From NCBI RefSeq assembly GCF_947491715.1, contig NZ_CANLKR010000027.1, positions 17,523 through 81,522 on the forward strand: a stretch of 64,000 nt of DNA. The letters run 5' to 3'. Each line of letters opens with the position of its first letter. The stretch's first letter is position 1. The DNA is from an uncultured Shewanella sp. (GTDB lineage Bacteria > Pseudomonadota > Gammaproteobacteria > Enterobacterales > Shewanellaceae). The position numbers and the translations under genes are program-made. Shown here one piece after another: positions 9,401 through 17,848 of the stretch. Under the pieces are notes generated by a model. The model did no database searches, had not been told where the DNA came from, and saw nothing but the letters and a program-made list of their open reading frames with translations.

Positions 9401-9460
9401 GCCATTTACATGAAGGACGAGGTGCACAGTCGCCGATAACAAATAACAAATAACAAAAGA

Positions 9461-9580
9461 CGATGGCGTCAATAACTTATTTTACCAGCATTCGCATTCC
9501 ACATGACGCCATCGCTTAACATTGGATTTAAGATCACAACTATCCATGCTTGACGTGACTCTCACTTTTTCGAGAGCCAC
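9461..9580. terminator. convergent hairpins between Kelch gene and mesD
   Basis: Two stems lie between these converging genes: a perfect 10-bp stem (cgatggcgtc 9461-9470 with gacgccatcg 9505-9514) and a 9-bp stem with one mismatch (9555-9563 with 9572-9580). Neither has a classical U-run, but both could end transcripts. Confidence 0.4.
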
Positions 9581-9627
9581 GAGAGGGCCACGTTAGCATT
9601 ATGTTTGCATGAAACAAGGTTAAAATC

Positions 9628-10662
9628 TTAGTTTTCGCTTTCAAGCTCTTTTCGAACAATGTCTGCGCCAGCATTTAAGGCATGGAGTTTGCCTCTTGCC
9701 ACTTGTTGGGATAAGGGCGCCATGCCACAGTTGGTGCAAGGATAGAGCTTGTCGGCATCGACAAATTCAAGAGCTTTTCGAAGGGTATTGGCGACTTCCT
9801 CTGGCGTCTCAATCGTGTCGGTTGCGACATCAATGGCACCGACCATGACTTTTTTGCCTCGAATGAGTTCAAGCAGCTCCATTGGCACGTGAGAGTTGTG
9901 GCATTCTAGTGAGATAATATCGATACTGGATTGTTGTAGTTTGGGAAATGCCTCTTCATATTGTCGCCACTCAGTACCTAAGGTCTTTTTCCAATCGGTA
10001 TTGGCTTTGATGCCATAACCATAACAAATATGTACCGCTGTTTCGCATTTCAGTCCTTCAATGGCGCGCTCTAATGTTGCTATGCCCCAATCATTCACTT
10101 CATCAAAAAAGACATTAAAAGCGGGCTCATCAAATTGAATAATATCCACCCCCGCCGCTTCTAATTCTTTGGCTTCTTGATTGAGAATTTTGGCAAATTC
10201 CCAGGCGAGTTTTTCACGACTTTTATAATGATCATCATACAGTGTATCTATCATGGTCATAGGGCCTGGCAAGGCCCATTTAATGGGTTGCTTGGTTTGC
10301 TGGCGTAAAAATTTGGCATCTTCAACAAACACGGGTTTTGGACGGGACACTGCGCCAACGACGGTGGGCACACTGGCTTCATAGCGATCACGAATTTTAA
10401 CGGTTTGTCGTTGCTCAAAATCAACGCCGTTTAGGTGTTCAATAAATGTGGTGACAAAATGCTGCCGCGTTTGCTCGCCATCACTGACAATATCAATACC
10501 GGCTTGTTGTTGATTGAGGATAGATAAACGCAACGCATCTTGTTTACCCTCAATTAATGTTTTATCTTGCAATTTCCACGGTGACCAAAGTGTTTCAGGT
10601 TCTGCAAGCCAAGCGGGTTTCGGTAAACTGCCCGCTGTTGAAGTCGGTAAAAGTGTTTTCAT
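9628..10662 (-). CDS. mesD: folate-independent core methionine synthase MesD
   Basis: A 344-aa enzyme matching only the C-terminal catalytic half of cobalamin-independent methionine synthase MetE; the N-terminal MetE domain is absent. The zinc site is intact: HICYGYG (His and Cys, near 216), a Glu in SLECHNSH, and the distal Cys in YPCTNCGMAP (near 314). Its partner is decisive: a DUF1852 gene lies directly upstream on the same strand. That pair is the described MesD-MesX system, which makes methionine by methylating homocysteine from a non-folate donor that is not settled, and needs oxygen. No clear Shine-Dalgarno precedes the ATG. A 159-bp gap with a hairpin (10778-10803) separates it from mesX. 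Confidence 0.85.
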   Translation of the reverse strand: MKTLLPTSTAGSLPKPAWLAEPETLWSPWKLQDKTLIEGKQDALRLSILNQQQAGIDIVSDGEQTRQHFVTTFIEHLNGVDFEQRQTVKIRDRYEASVPTVVGAVSRPKPVFVEDAKFLRQQTKQPIKWALPGPMTMIDTLYDDHYKSREKLAWEFAKILNQEAKELEAAGVDIIQFDEPAFNVFFDEVNDWGIATLERAIEGLKCETAVHICYGYGIKANTDWKKTLGTEWRQYEEAFPKLQQSSIDIISLECHNSHVPMELLELIRGKKVMVGAIDVATDTIETPEEVANTLRKALEFVDADKLYPCTNCGMAPLSQQVARGKLHALNAGADIVRKELESEN

Positions 10663-10777
10663 AATAGATGATGCCGTTTATTTGAGTTAATGATTGAACC
10701 GAGTCATCTTAAGTGGCCCATTCAACTGACTATTTTAAATTGTTATTTTCATTTATTGCGCGTTTCATTACAGCGTT

Positions 10778-10803
10778 TTCGTTAACGATTTTTTGTTAAC
10801 GAA
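10778..10803 (-). promoter_or_regulatory. hairpin in mesX-mesD gap
   Basis: A perfect 9-bp stem (ttcgttaac / gttaacgaa) with an 8-nt loop lies 19 bp after the mesX stop. There is no U-run on either strand, so it could be a processing or attenuation element controlling mesD relative to mesX. Confidence 0.45.
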
Positions 10804-10821
10804 GAGGGTTATTGCGCATGA

Positions 10822-11799
10822 CTATTGAGCGAAAGTGGCAGCCCATTGCTCAAGTGCCGCTTGGTAAGGTTTGATGAAGTATTCCTCAGCAAATTTACCT
10901 TGTTCATTGGCTAACTGGCTTCGCTCTTCTCTGTCATAAACAATTTGGGTTAATGAATGATCCAGGTTCTTCAAATTGGGTTGGTAGGATTTTCCTGCAA
11001 CGGCATTGGCATTATAGATCTCGGGTCGATAAATTTTTTGAAAGGTTTCCATGGTGCTGATGGTGCTAATAAGCTCTAAACTGGTGTAGTCGTTGAGTAA
11101 ATCTCCAAAGAAGTAGAAAGCCAAAGGTGCCACACTATTAGGCGGCATAAAATAACGCACCTGTAAGCCCATTTTTTTGAAGTATTGCTCAGTCAAAGAG
11201 GTGTCATTTGGCTGGTATTCAACGCCCAATACAGGATGCTGATTTTCAGTGCGATGATAGGTTTTGTTATCCGATACACTGAGGCAGATCACTGGCAGTT
11301 TATTAAAGTGTTGTTTGTAAACATTTGAGTTCACAAAGTACTGAAACAGTTTTCCATGCAGTTCGCCAAAGTTATTGGGAATGCTAAATTGGGGCTTATC
11401 TTTATTATGCTTTGACAGTAATACGCTAAAGTCATAATCTCGCACATAAGAGGAAAAATTATTGCCGACAATGCCTTCAATGCGTTTATTGGTTTGACGA
11501 TCCACAATATTGGTTTTCAATATTTCAATGGATGGAAAGGGCGCTGCATTGCCTTCAATATTCATATCAACAGAAATAATGTCAAGTTCGACAGAATAAC
11601 GATCCCCTTTAGGGTTATCCCAATGGGCTAAGGCATTAAAGCTATTGTCAATCATGGTTAACGCGTTGCGCAAGTTAGCTTGACGGTAGTCTCCTCGCGC
11701 TAAATTCGCAAAGTTGGTGGTGATCCGTGTATTGTCTGAGGGGTGATAGTTTTCATCAAGACAAATGCGTTTAATGGAAAAGCTAACGTCTGTATTCAT
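10822..11799 (-). CDS. mesX: MesX, DUF1852 partner of MesD
   Basis: A 325-aa DUF1852 protein (NTDVSFSIKRICLDENYHPS, TTNFANLARGDYRQANLRNA). Genetic work on MesD showed that DUF1852 (MesX) is required with it for methionine synthesis, and the two genes are normally adjacent, as here. MesX may supply the methyl group or process an oxygen-dependent intermediate; its exact chemistry is not established. No signal peptide or membrane segment, so cytoplasmic. AGGA sits at proper distance before the ATG at 11799. I found no convincing MetJ-type operator upstream. Confidence 0.87.
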   Translation of the reverse strand: MNTDVSFSIKRICLDENYHPSDNTRITTNFANLARGDYRQANLRNALTMIDNSFNALAHWDNPKGDRYSVELDIISVDMNIEGNAAPFPSIEILKTNIVDRQTNKRIEGIVGNNFSSYVRDYDFSVLLSKHNKDKPQFSIPNNFGELHGKLFQYFVNSNVYKQHFNKLPVICLSVSDNKTYHRTENQHPVLGVEYQPNDTSLTEQYFKKMGLQVRYFMPPNSVAPLAFYFFGDLLNDYTSLELISTISTMETFQKIYRPEIYNANAVAGKSYQPNLKNLDHSLTQIVYDREERSQLANEQGKFAEEYFIKPYQAALEQWAATFAQ

Positions 11800-12022
11800 T
11801 GCGTATCCTGTTTTATAGCTAAAAACCTGAGATAAAACTCGATTTATTATTGGGTCTTCATTGTGTACTGACTTTTATACGGGGTTCGATACATGATTAA
11901 AAGCGCATTTATTTCATATTCAACATGAGAAATATTCATTCGCTATTTATTTGAATGTTGGCATGGGTGTCAGCTATATTGATGCAGTTTATTAACCCTT
12001 GATGAAATAAGAAGTGAGCTGA

Positions 12023-12835
12023 ATGAGTGAATTAGTATTATTAATGATATTCTGCGCGTTACTTGGCAGTGGCGTGGGTTTTTTGGCTGGGCTGCTAGGC
12101 ATTGGCGGTGGATTAATTATTGTGCCAGTGCTGAGCAGTATTTTACTTCACTTTAATCTTGTTCCGCCTGAGCAAGTGGTTATCGTTGCCGTGGCAACGT
12201 CTCTGGCATCAATATTATTCACATCCACTTCTTCGGCAATGGCTCACCATAAAAAAGGTAATGTTCCTTGGGATCTTGCGCCTTGGATCATGACGGGAGT
12301 GGCATTGGGTGCCCTGTTCAGTGGTTTTATGGCGGCACTGTTACCTGAAACAACGGTTCGTTTAGTCTTTGTTGTGAGTGTGGTGCTTATTGCCTTGAAA
12401 ATGCTTTATAGCAGTACGCAAAGTGCCCCTTCAGAAGAGCGTCAAATGCCCAATAAAGGTTTGCTTACCCTTTTTACGACAATCACAGGCGGTTTATCTG
12501 CCATGATAGGCATTGGCGGTGGGGCACTCTTGGTGCCCTTATTGACATTTTTTTCAATCGATATGAAAAAAGCCATAGGCTGTGCTTCCGCTTGCGGTAT
12601 TGTCATCGCATTATTTGGCTCCATAGGTTACATCAGCTCAGGGAGTTCGCATTTTGCTTTAGGAGATGGCTTTGCTGGTTTTGTCTATTTACCCGCGTTA
12701 TTGGGTATTGTGTGCACGTCTTGGTTTACGGCGCCCTTAGGCGCCAAATCAACCCACTATTTACCGGTTTCAACCATCAAAAAAATATTTGCGGTATTAT
12801 TGTTAGTGATGGCTGCCAACATGTTAATGCATTAA
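12023..12835 (+). CDS. TauE/SafE (TSUP) family anion exporter
   Basis: A 270-aa, about eight-helix membrane protein built of two internal repeats. Each repeat carries the family motif: FLAGLLGIGGGLIIVPVL near residue 20 and SAMIGIGGGALLVPLLTFF near 160. TSUP proteins export sulfite, sulfoacetate or related organosulfur anions. The gene is divergent from mesX-mesD, so a link to sulfur or methionine metabolism is attractive but inferred. A purine-rich aagtgag precedes the ATG. A hairpin (12941-12974) follows. Confidence 0.88.
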   Translation: MSELVLLMIFCALLGSGVGFLAGLLGIGGGLIIVPVLSSILLHFNLVPPEQVVIVAVATSLASILFTSTSSAMAHHKKGNVPWDLAPWIMTGVALGALFSGFMAALLPETTVRLVFVVSVVLIALKMLYSSTQSAPSEERQMPNKGLLTLFTTITGGLSAMIGIGGGALLVPLLTFFSIDMKKAIGCASACGIVIALFGSIGYISSGSSHFALGDGFAGFVYLPALLGIVCTSWFTAPLGAKSTHYLPVSTIKKIFAVLLLVMAANMLMH

Positions 12836-12940
12836 TGGAAAGTCTAACGGATCCCTATCAATAAATGACGTGTTCAGCCAAGAAAACGATTAGCCCTAAC
12901 TATTAAGAGTAAAGGGTGTAATGTTGGCATCGTCATTCGC

Positions 12941-12974
12941 CCTTCATTGTCAGTTAACATTGGACAATGAAAGG
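12941..12974 (+). terminator. terminator-like hairpin after TSUP gene
   Basis: Arms ccttcattgtc and gacaatgaaagg pair with one bulge around an 11-nt loop, followed by cttgattttt. It is about 105 bp past the exporter stop. Confidence 0.5.
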
Positions 12975-13546
12975 CTTGATTTTTAACCCTTGCATTGTTA
13001 TCGCTCGATACTGTGTGGTTGGATCTATTAAATAGAACGGAACCTATTAATTACGTCATATAGCTTATGATGGGCAGAGGCTAGTTCATTAAGCTTATTA
13101 TTAGGTTGTAGTTCAAAAAGGCTAATACAATAAATATGATATAAAACAGTTATAAGTAACAAAGTAGGCAGGTAAAAAGTTAGTAAACACTAACAATCTT
13201 GTTTCAACTCATTTTTATTATTTTAATGGAATGAATAAAAGGAAAGAACATAAAAAACATTCATTTTTAAGTTTTTAGAAGAGAGCGGTCTCATTAGTTA
13301 GGTTTAGTCTTTTAATATTAAAAAGTATGTAATAATTAAAGAAGGGGAAATAGAGTCAATCATTTGTCTTAAGCCTAAAATAAGATGATTAAAGAGGGGG
13401 CTTGCCTATTGATTATTGTCTCTTAGATTATTCTTGAACGAATGGGGAGTAGAGCGGAAGATGAGGATTCGTCTATTGACTGTGATTTCTTGTGGCTGCC
13501 TCTCGATTAACGCGCTGAATTTCGGTGAATTGATTTTGATAAAGAA

Positions 13547-13608
13547 GCAGTACAGGCTCCAGTTAATCCGAATAAAGGTTAACTCACAAGTCGCTGAGCT
13601 TGTACTGC
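13547..13608 (-). terminator. large inverted repeat after TylF-type gene
   Basis: Outer arms gcagtacaggctc and gagcttgtactgc match at 12 of 13 positions. Inner arms agttaa and ttaact extend the fold. It begins 8 bp past the methyltransferase stop, so it may end that transcript or be a small mobile palindrome. Confidence 0.5.
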
Positions 13609-13615
13609 AATAACA

Positions 13616-14410
13616 CTATATTTTTCTAATAACACAAGTGCCAGATTTGTCGGGGACGGGAATAATGGATTCAGGCTTATCCTTAAAAAATTGGTTAATA
13701 GCATTTTGGGCACCTGGCCAGTGTAAACTGGAATGATCGTGCATGATCATAAAACCGCCAGAGCACATTTTAGGATAGAAATACGATAATGATTCAGAAA
13801 TTGGTTTTTCGAGATCACAATCAATATGCACTAAACTGAAGTGGTTTATTTCTCCAACTTGCTCTAGACTATCGGGAAAATAGCCTTTTACATATAACAC
13901 ATTGTCTTCACCTATCATGTTTTTGACGGCGCTTAATGAGGTTTCTGAAAAAGCATGCTTGTCAACATGGCTATCCAGCCCTTGAAGATCACGTTGATCG
14001 AATCCTTCATAAGTGTCAAATAAGTAGCAAGTTGAATTAACGCGTTTCGCATATTTGGTGAGTAAGAAGCCTGAGTTGCCTTTATAGACACCAATTTCAG
14101 CGACATTGCCTCTTATTTTTTCTTCAATTAAATAATCGATACAGAGATTTAAGAAAAAAAATCGACCAATATCGCCTATATTATTGCTTTTGTTGCCTTT
14201 TAGCCATTGTTTAAGGTTATCAAATTCAAGAAAATTTGTTTTCTTATTGTACTCTGTGTAATTTTCTGAATATCTGTCCGGGATATAAGAGCTATAATAT
14301 TTCAAGTTTATATCCTTGTGTCTGGTTAAAAGTAGGCCATTTAATTTGTTTAATAATTTAATGGCTACCTTAAAGAAGCGCTTTTTAAACCGATACTTAA
14401 GGTTGAACAT
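13616..14410 (-). CDS. TylF-family SAM-dependent methyltransferase
   Basis: A 264-aa protein with a class I methyltransferase core of the TylF/MycF (macrocin O-methyltransferase) kind. The SAM-binding strand is GNVAEIGVYKGNSGFLLTKY. It is followed by CYLFDTYEGFDQRDL, then FSLVHIDCDLEKPISESLSY with metal- and sugar-binding acidic residues, then GGFMIMHDHSSLHWPGA. Known members methylate sugar hydroxyls in antibiotics or cell-surface glycans; the substrate here is unknown. A GTG at 14416 is possible, but the ATG at 14410 is better spaced from GGA. The gene is notably AT-rich and isolated, next to decayed DNA, which suggests horizontal origin. The first 40 residues are basic and Lys/Arg/Phe-rich. 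Confidence 0.8.
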   Translation of the reverse strand: MFNLKYRFKKRFFKVAIKLLNKLNGLLLTRHKDINLKYYSSYIPDRYSENYTEYNKKTNFLEFDNLKQWLKGNKSNNIGDIGRFFFLNLCIDYLIEEKIRGNVAEIGVYKGNSGFLLTKYAKRVNSTCYLFDTYEGFDQRDLQGLDSHVDKHAFSETSLSAVKNMIGEDNVLYVKGYFPDSLEQVGEINHFSLVHIDCDLEKPISESLSYFYPKMCSGGFMIMHDHSSLHWPGAQNAINQFFKDKPESIIPVPDKSGTCVIRKI

Positions 14411-15502
14411 TATCACTTATTCCATATCTAAATTGTGAATTGAAATGAATAGATATTGCTTATTTCTATTATGAATGGGTTATATTCTAGTCTCACTTTT
14501 ATGGCCTGATGATAAGAGGAACGTCTGAAGAAGTGAGTGTTAATATAATAAAACTTAACTCATTAAGGTAGTGGCACATCAAAATGAACTGATAGCGTTT
14601 TTTAATGTATGTTATTTTTTGTTTTTTGTCTCTACTTTAATCATACATAGTATTCATGCTTTATGGTATCTGGTGGTTTTTTTACATCTGGTTATCATTT
14701 ATTGGTGATTTTGACGGTTAATCTAGGATCATTTGTTTGCTAATATCCTCTATTGATAACATTATGTTTTTAATTAAATTTTGTTTATTAATCAATGTGA
14801 CGTGAATTTTATGGCAACTCATTGTATCAGGCTGCAATTTCTCAATCGTTATTTTGGGAAAGACTAACAGTGACAAGTCAGAGTTGTGCAAAAAAATTAA
14901 AAGGATAATAGACTAATATTAAAGGTATAAAATGTATTTTTATTTAATTTTACTATTTATGGATGAAATTATTTAATTGAAGATCGATTGAGGTACCATT
15001 CTGATAGGAATGAACTATTGAGTGAACAGTCTGGCTGTGCATGTAGACTGAGCATGCGTTGATCGGCAGTAGTAATAGATAACAAAGTGTTTGATGCCAG
15101 TGAAGCTATCAAGTTCAAAGATCGGTTTACAAACAAAGAATTTAATCTACCACAGAAACAAGCACAGCAGTTTTGTGAGTTAACCTGCAAATGATAAAGT
15201 CGCTAGCGTACTCGGCTTTCTTGCTTAAATTTTTACCTTCTTGTAACGCTTTTAAGGCTTATCCAAAATCATAAGATTCAGTTATGTGTCATTGCTGTTT
15301 TTAACTATTTATTACACGGAAATGACACAGAATTACGAATGCTATCGATAAAACCTGACGAATTGATATCATTAAAGGCTTGTTTTTAGCTTATAAAATG
15401 AATATGTTCATTAGTAAACTATGAAAAGGTTGTCTCATTTAATATAGAAGTTTGCTGTGATATTGCTTTTGTAACCTTAACACTTGTTATTAAGGAAATG
15501 AT
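14411..15502. other. long AT-rich intergenic region with decayed frame
   Basis: Over 1 kb without an intact gene. The only coding-like signal is the interrupted plus-strand frame at 14967-15194. The rest has many stop codons and no clear RNA structure. Confidence 0.45.
14967..15194 (+). pseudogene. possible gene remnant with in-frame stop
   Basis: One plus-strand frame reads RYHSDRNELLSEQSG, reaches a TGA at 15060-15062, then continues in the same frame with VVIDNKVFDASEAIKFKDRF and FNLPQKQAQQFCELTCK before a stop. The composition is protein-like, unlike the surroundings. There is no ATG or ribosome site at its beginning. I do not recognise the family. It may be a decayed fragment or chance. 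Confidence 0.25.
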
Positions 15503-17140
15503 ATGAAATATCCCTATCCCTATCCCTATCTTGTATTGTTAATATTTTTATCTTCCATATGTTTTGCGAGTCAATCAAAAGAGTCTGTATCGACTGTAAA
15601 ACCTGCCGCAAGTAACTTAATTACTGATGAAACACATCATTTTTCGTGCAGAAATGCCAGTGAAGCGAAGTTGAATGCTTTATTTCAGCAAATAAACAGT
15701 CAACTAGAATTAAAAGGAGTGGTGCTTTATTTTCATGGTGGCTTAAGTGGAGAAGATTATATGCAAGAAACGCTTGGGCCTTTATTGGAAGCATCTCTTT
15801 TTGATTCACCCTCGTTAAATGGATATTTCCCTATTTTTATGAACTATGATGCGCATCCATTAAAAGGGGGGAACTTTATTGCGCAGTTAAAGGCCGCTGC
15901 GAATGATATTTTTCTGCATCGTGCAGCACAAAAATTTAAAGATAAACTCCTGCAAGACTCAATGAAGATGAAAGCGCAAAAAAATCTTTTAGGTAAGATA
16001 ACAGAAAAGGATGTGACTTTAGCGGCTAAGTCTTATTTGTACGGTGCGGCATTCGATATTAAGAATAAAAGCCAGTTCAAACCTCTCTTAGTCGACAATG
16101 ATAAATATTATTATGACATTCTGAAAGAAGATCTATTAGCCGTTGAGTTAAACAATAACTTAGTCGAGCGAGATAATGATTTTAGTTCTATAGAGGAAGA
16201 TCTTAGTCGATCTTCAACAGCGAAGCAGCACGATGAGAAAGTAAGCGAAACAAAAGGACTCTTGCCGATAACTACCAGCGTTGTGATTGCTAAATCACTG
16301 GCCAGAATCGCGCTTGGGATAAATCATCAAATCATTCCGACATTTGAAGAAGAAGCTTTCAGAACGTATAAAGTTGGGAGTTTAAGCATTCAAAGAGTCG
16401 CAACGAATCATTGGAATACAGTCAAAAACAATGCGCAAGAATGTTTTGCTAAAAATTCACCAGGGGATAAGCTGGTTCAACATCTTGTCGAAAGAAACAT
16501 CCCCATTCATACAATTTCACATTCTGCTGGTGCGATACCAACAGGTTATCTATTGCAAAATATGGATAAAAAATCAAAAAAACTGGCCTCTGTGAACTTA
16601 ATTGTGCCGGCGATATCTCAGGAAAACTTTAATGATCTCTACCTTGAGTCTATTGATGCTGCTCATAAGGTTTATGGATATGTATTGAGTCGTCAGCAAG
16701 AAGAGGATGACAGTATTGTTTTGGGGATTTATCCTGCTTCGTTGTTATATGCTGTTTCTGGAGTGGCTGAAGGGGTTTGGTATAATGATAAGATGTTAAT
16801 GATTGAGCAGCATTTAAAGCCGACAAGGAAAATTTACGATAAATGGGCTTATAAAAAAATCACAGGATTTGACTCTAAACCTGTGAGGAATTATGTAAAC
16901 AAAAACAATGATAATTGGTATTTTTATCCGAGTAAGAAATTACCTTATCAAAGCCAGAATCCTGGAAGGCGAGCGTCACATGAATGTACTAAATATCCAT
17001 GGATTTCTCATGAAGTTTCAACCAACATTATTAAGAATATCTCAGGCATTTCAGAAAATAATATTAAGCAACCGACTACATCAGAGACACTTGAAGATGT
17101 TAAAAAATTAAACAAAAGGTGTCTATTTATTCAGTCTTAA
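15503..17140 (+). CDS. secreted alpha/beta-hydrolase-like protein
   Basis: A 545-aa protein with a signal peptide (VLLIFLSSICFASQ). The hydrolase signature is VVLYFHGGLSGED near residue 75 (oxyanion-hole HGG) and HTISHSAGAIPTGYLL near 340, where Ser sits in a S-H-S-A-G elbow, a variant of GxSxG. Between them lies an insertion of more than 200 residues, rich in Lys, Asp and Glu, that I cannot assign. The fold suggests an esterase, lipase or peptidase acting outside the cytoplasm. AAGGAA precedes the ATG. The signal peptide begins with (Tyr-Pro)3, encoded by three tandem tatccc hexamers. Isolated and AT-rich. Confidence 0.65.
   Translation: MKYPYPYPYLVLLIFLSSICFASQSKESVSTVKPAASNLITDETHHFSCRNASEAKLNALFQQINSQLELKGVVLYFHGGLSGEDYMQETLGPLLEASLFDSPSLNGYFPIFMNYDAHPLKGGNFIAQLKAAANDIFLHRAAQKFKDKLLQDSMKMKAQKNLLGKITEKDVTLAAKSYLYGAAFDIKNKSQFKPLLVDNDKYYYDILKEDLLAVELNNNLVERDNDFSSIEEDLSRSSTAKQHDEKVSETKGLLPITTSVVIAKSLARIALGINHQIIPTFEEEAFRTYKVGSLSIQRVATNHWNTVKNNAQECFAKNSPGDKLVQHLVERNIPIHTISHSAGAIPTGYLLQNMDKKSKKLASVNLIVPAISQENFNDLYLESIDAAHKVYGYVLSRQQEEDDSIVLGIYPASLLYAVSGVAEGVWYNDKMLMIEQHLKPTRKIYDKWAYKKITGFDSKPVRNYVNKNNDNWYFYPSKKLPYQSQNPGRRASHECTKYPWISHEVSTNIIKNISGISENNIKQPTTSETLEDVKKLNKRCLFIQS
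15510..15530 (+). repeat. tatccc hexanucleotide microsatellite
   Basis: Three tandem tatccc units at codons 3-8 of the hydrolase gene encode Tyr-Pro repeats. Gain or loss of a unit keeps frame but would change the length of the signal-peptide n-region. Confidence 0.7.
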
Positions 17141-17848
17141 TACTTTATTAAGTCTGCAGAGTTTTATTACCAAATGTACAATAAGGATGTTAATTTCAAG
17201 AAAGAAGACACAGAATGGTTGATGTTCGTTTGAATAAATGGTGTAAGAAAAACAGGGAGAAGAATAATACTATTTTGAGTTATGAACGAGAGGATAGGGA
17301 TATCATTTGCAGTGGTTTCCCTTTTAGTCTACTTTTTTAAGTAATCAAAAAAACAACCCGAAGAAATCCACTTGATTTTATCTTTACTTTTATCTTCTCT
17401 TGATTTTAAAACCCCGTGTAGATGCATCTGCTAGTTTCGGTTTCAAGGCGAAAGCCATAAATATGGCTTTGATCAGCGACAAACAGGGTGAATATGGCCA
17501 CGCCATGAGTCAATGAACGGGAAACAAGGATGTTAAGCTGGCTTTTATATACGGATGTATTTTATTTGGCTGGCATTTAGATAAGGATGTCATTTGAAGT
17601 CGCAGAGCGCCCATGGCCCTGTCACCGATCATGCAAAGCTGTTCCCAACATTTTTAGGCATTCCCCACTATCCATGTAGGTCAGATATTCACGGCGAGTT
17701 ATTTTTGTATTTGCACAAAAGCCTGCCGCAGGGTGAGGTTTTACTTTGTAAAACGCTTCGAACGAGATGCATCGATGCCGAGTGACTATCAAACACTTTG
17801 ATTTCTTGTTAAAATCATCGCCTTTGATTTTGGTTATGGATTTTTGAC
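17141..17848. other. intergenic region with interspersed repeat
   Basis: This region contains one copy of a 36-bp interspersed repeat (17413-17448) followed by a small hairpin (aaagccat 17451-17458 with atggcttt 17463-17470). Otherwise no gene is supported. The hrpA promoter should lie near its right end. Confidence 0.5.
17413..17448 (+). repeat. interspersed 36-bp repeat, copy 1
   Basis: This segment starts cccgtgtagatgcatctg and ends tttcggtttcaagg. Its exact reverse complement occurs at 60996-61031. Both copies sit next to small hairpins. Confidence 0.85.

Larger units (their letters stand above)
12836..13615. other. AT-rich intergenic region with two hairpins
   Basis: It holds a terminator-like hairpin at 12941-12974 and a larger inverted repeat at 13547-13608. 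A short open frame at 13416-13613 has no recognisable protein features and overlaps the inverted repeat, so I do not call it. Confidence 0.5.

Noticed and set aside
11800..12022. MetJ box or methionine riboswitch upstream of mesX
   Set aside because: No tandem agacgtct-like repeats and no recognisable SAM riboswitch core were seen.
13416..13613. Rightward 65-codon frame before the TylF-type gene
   Set aside because: Its end lies inside a large inverted repeat and it lacks family features.
14969..15190. Leftward 73-codon frame
   Set aside because: It is antisense to the more protein-like plus-strand remnant and has no ribosome site.
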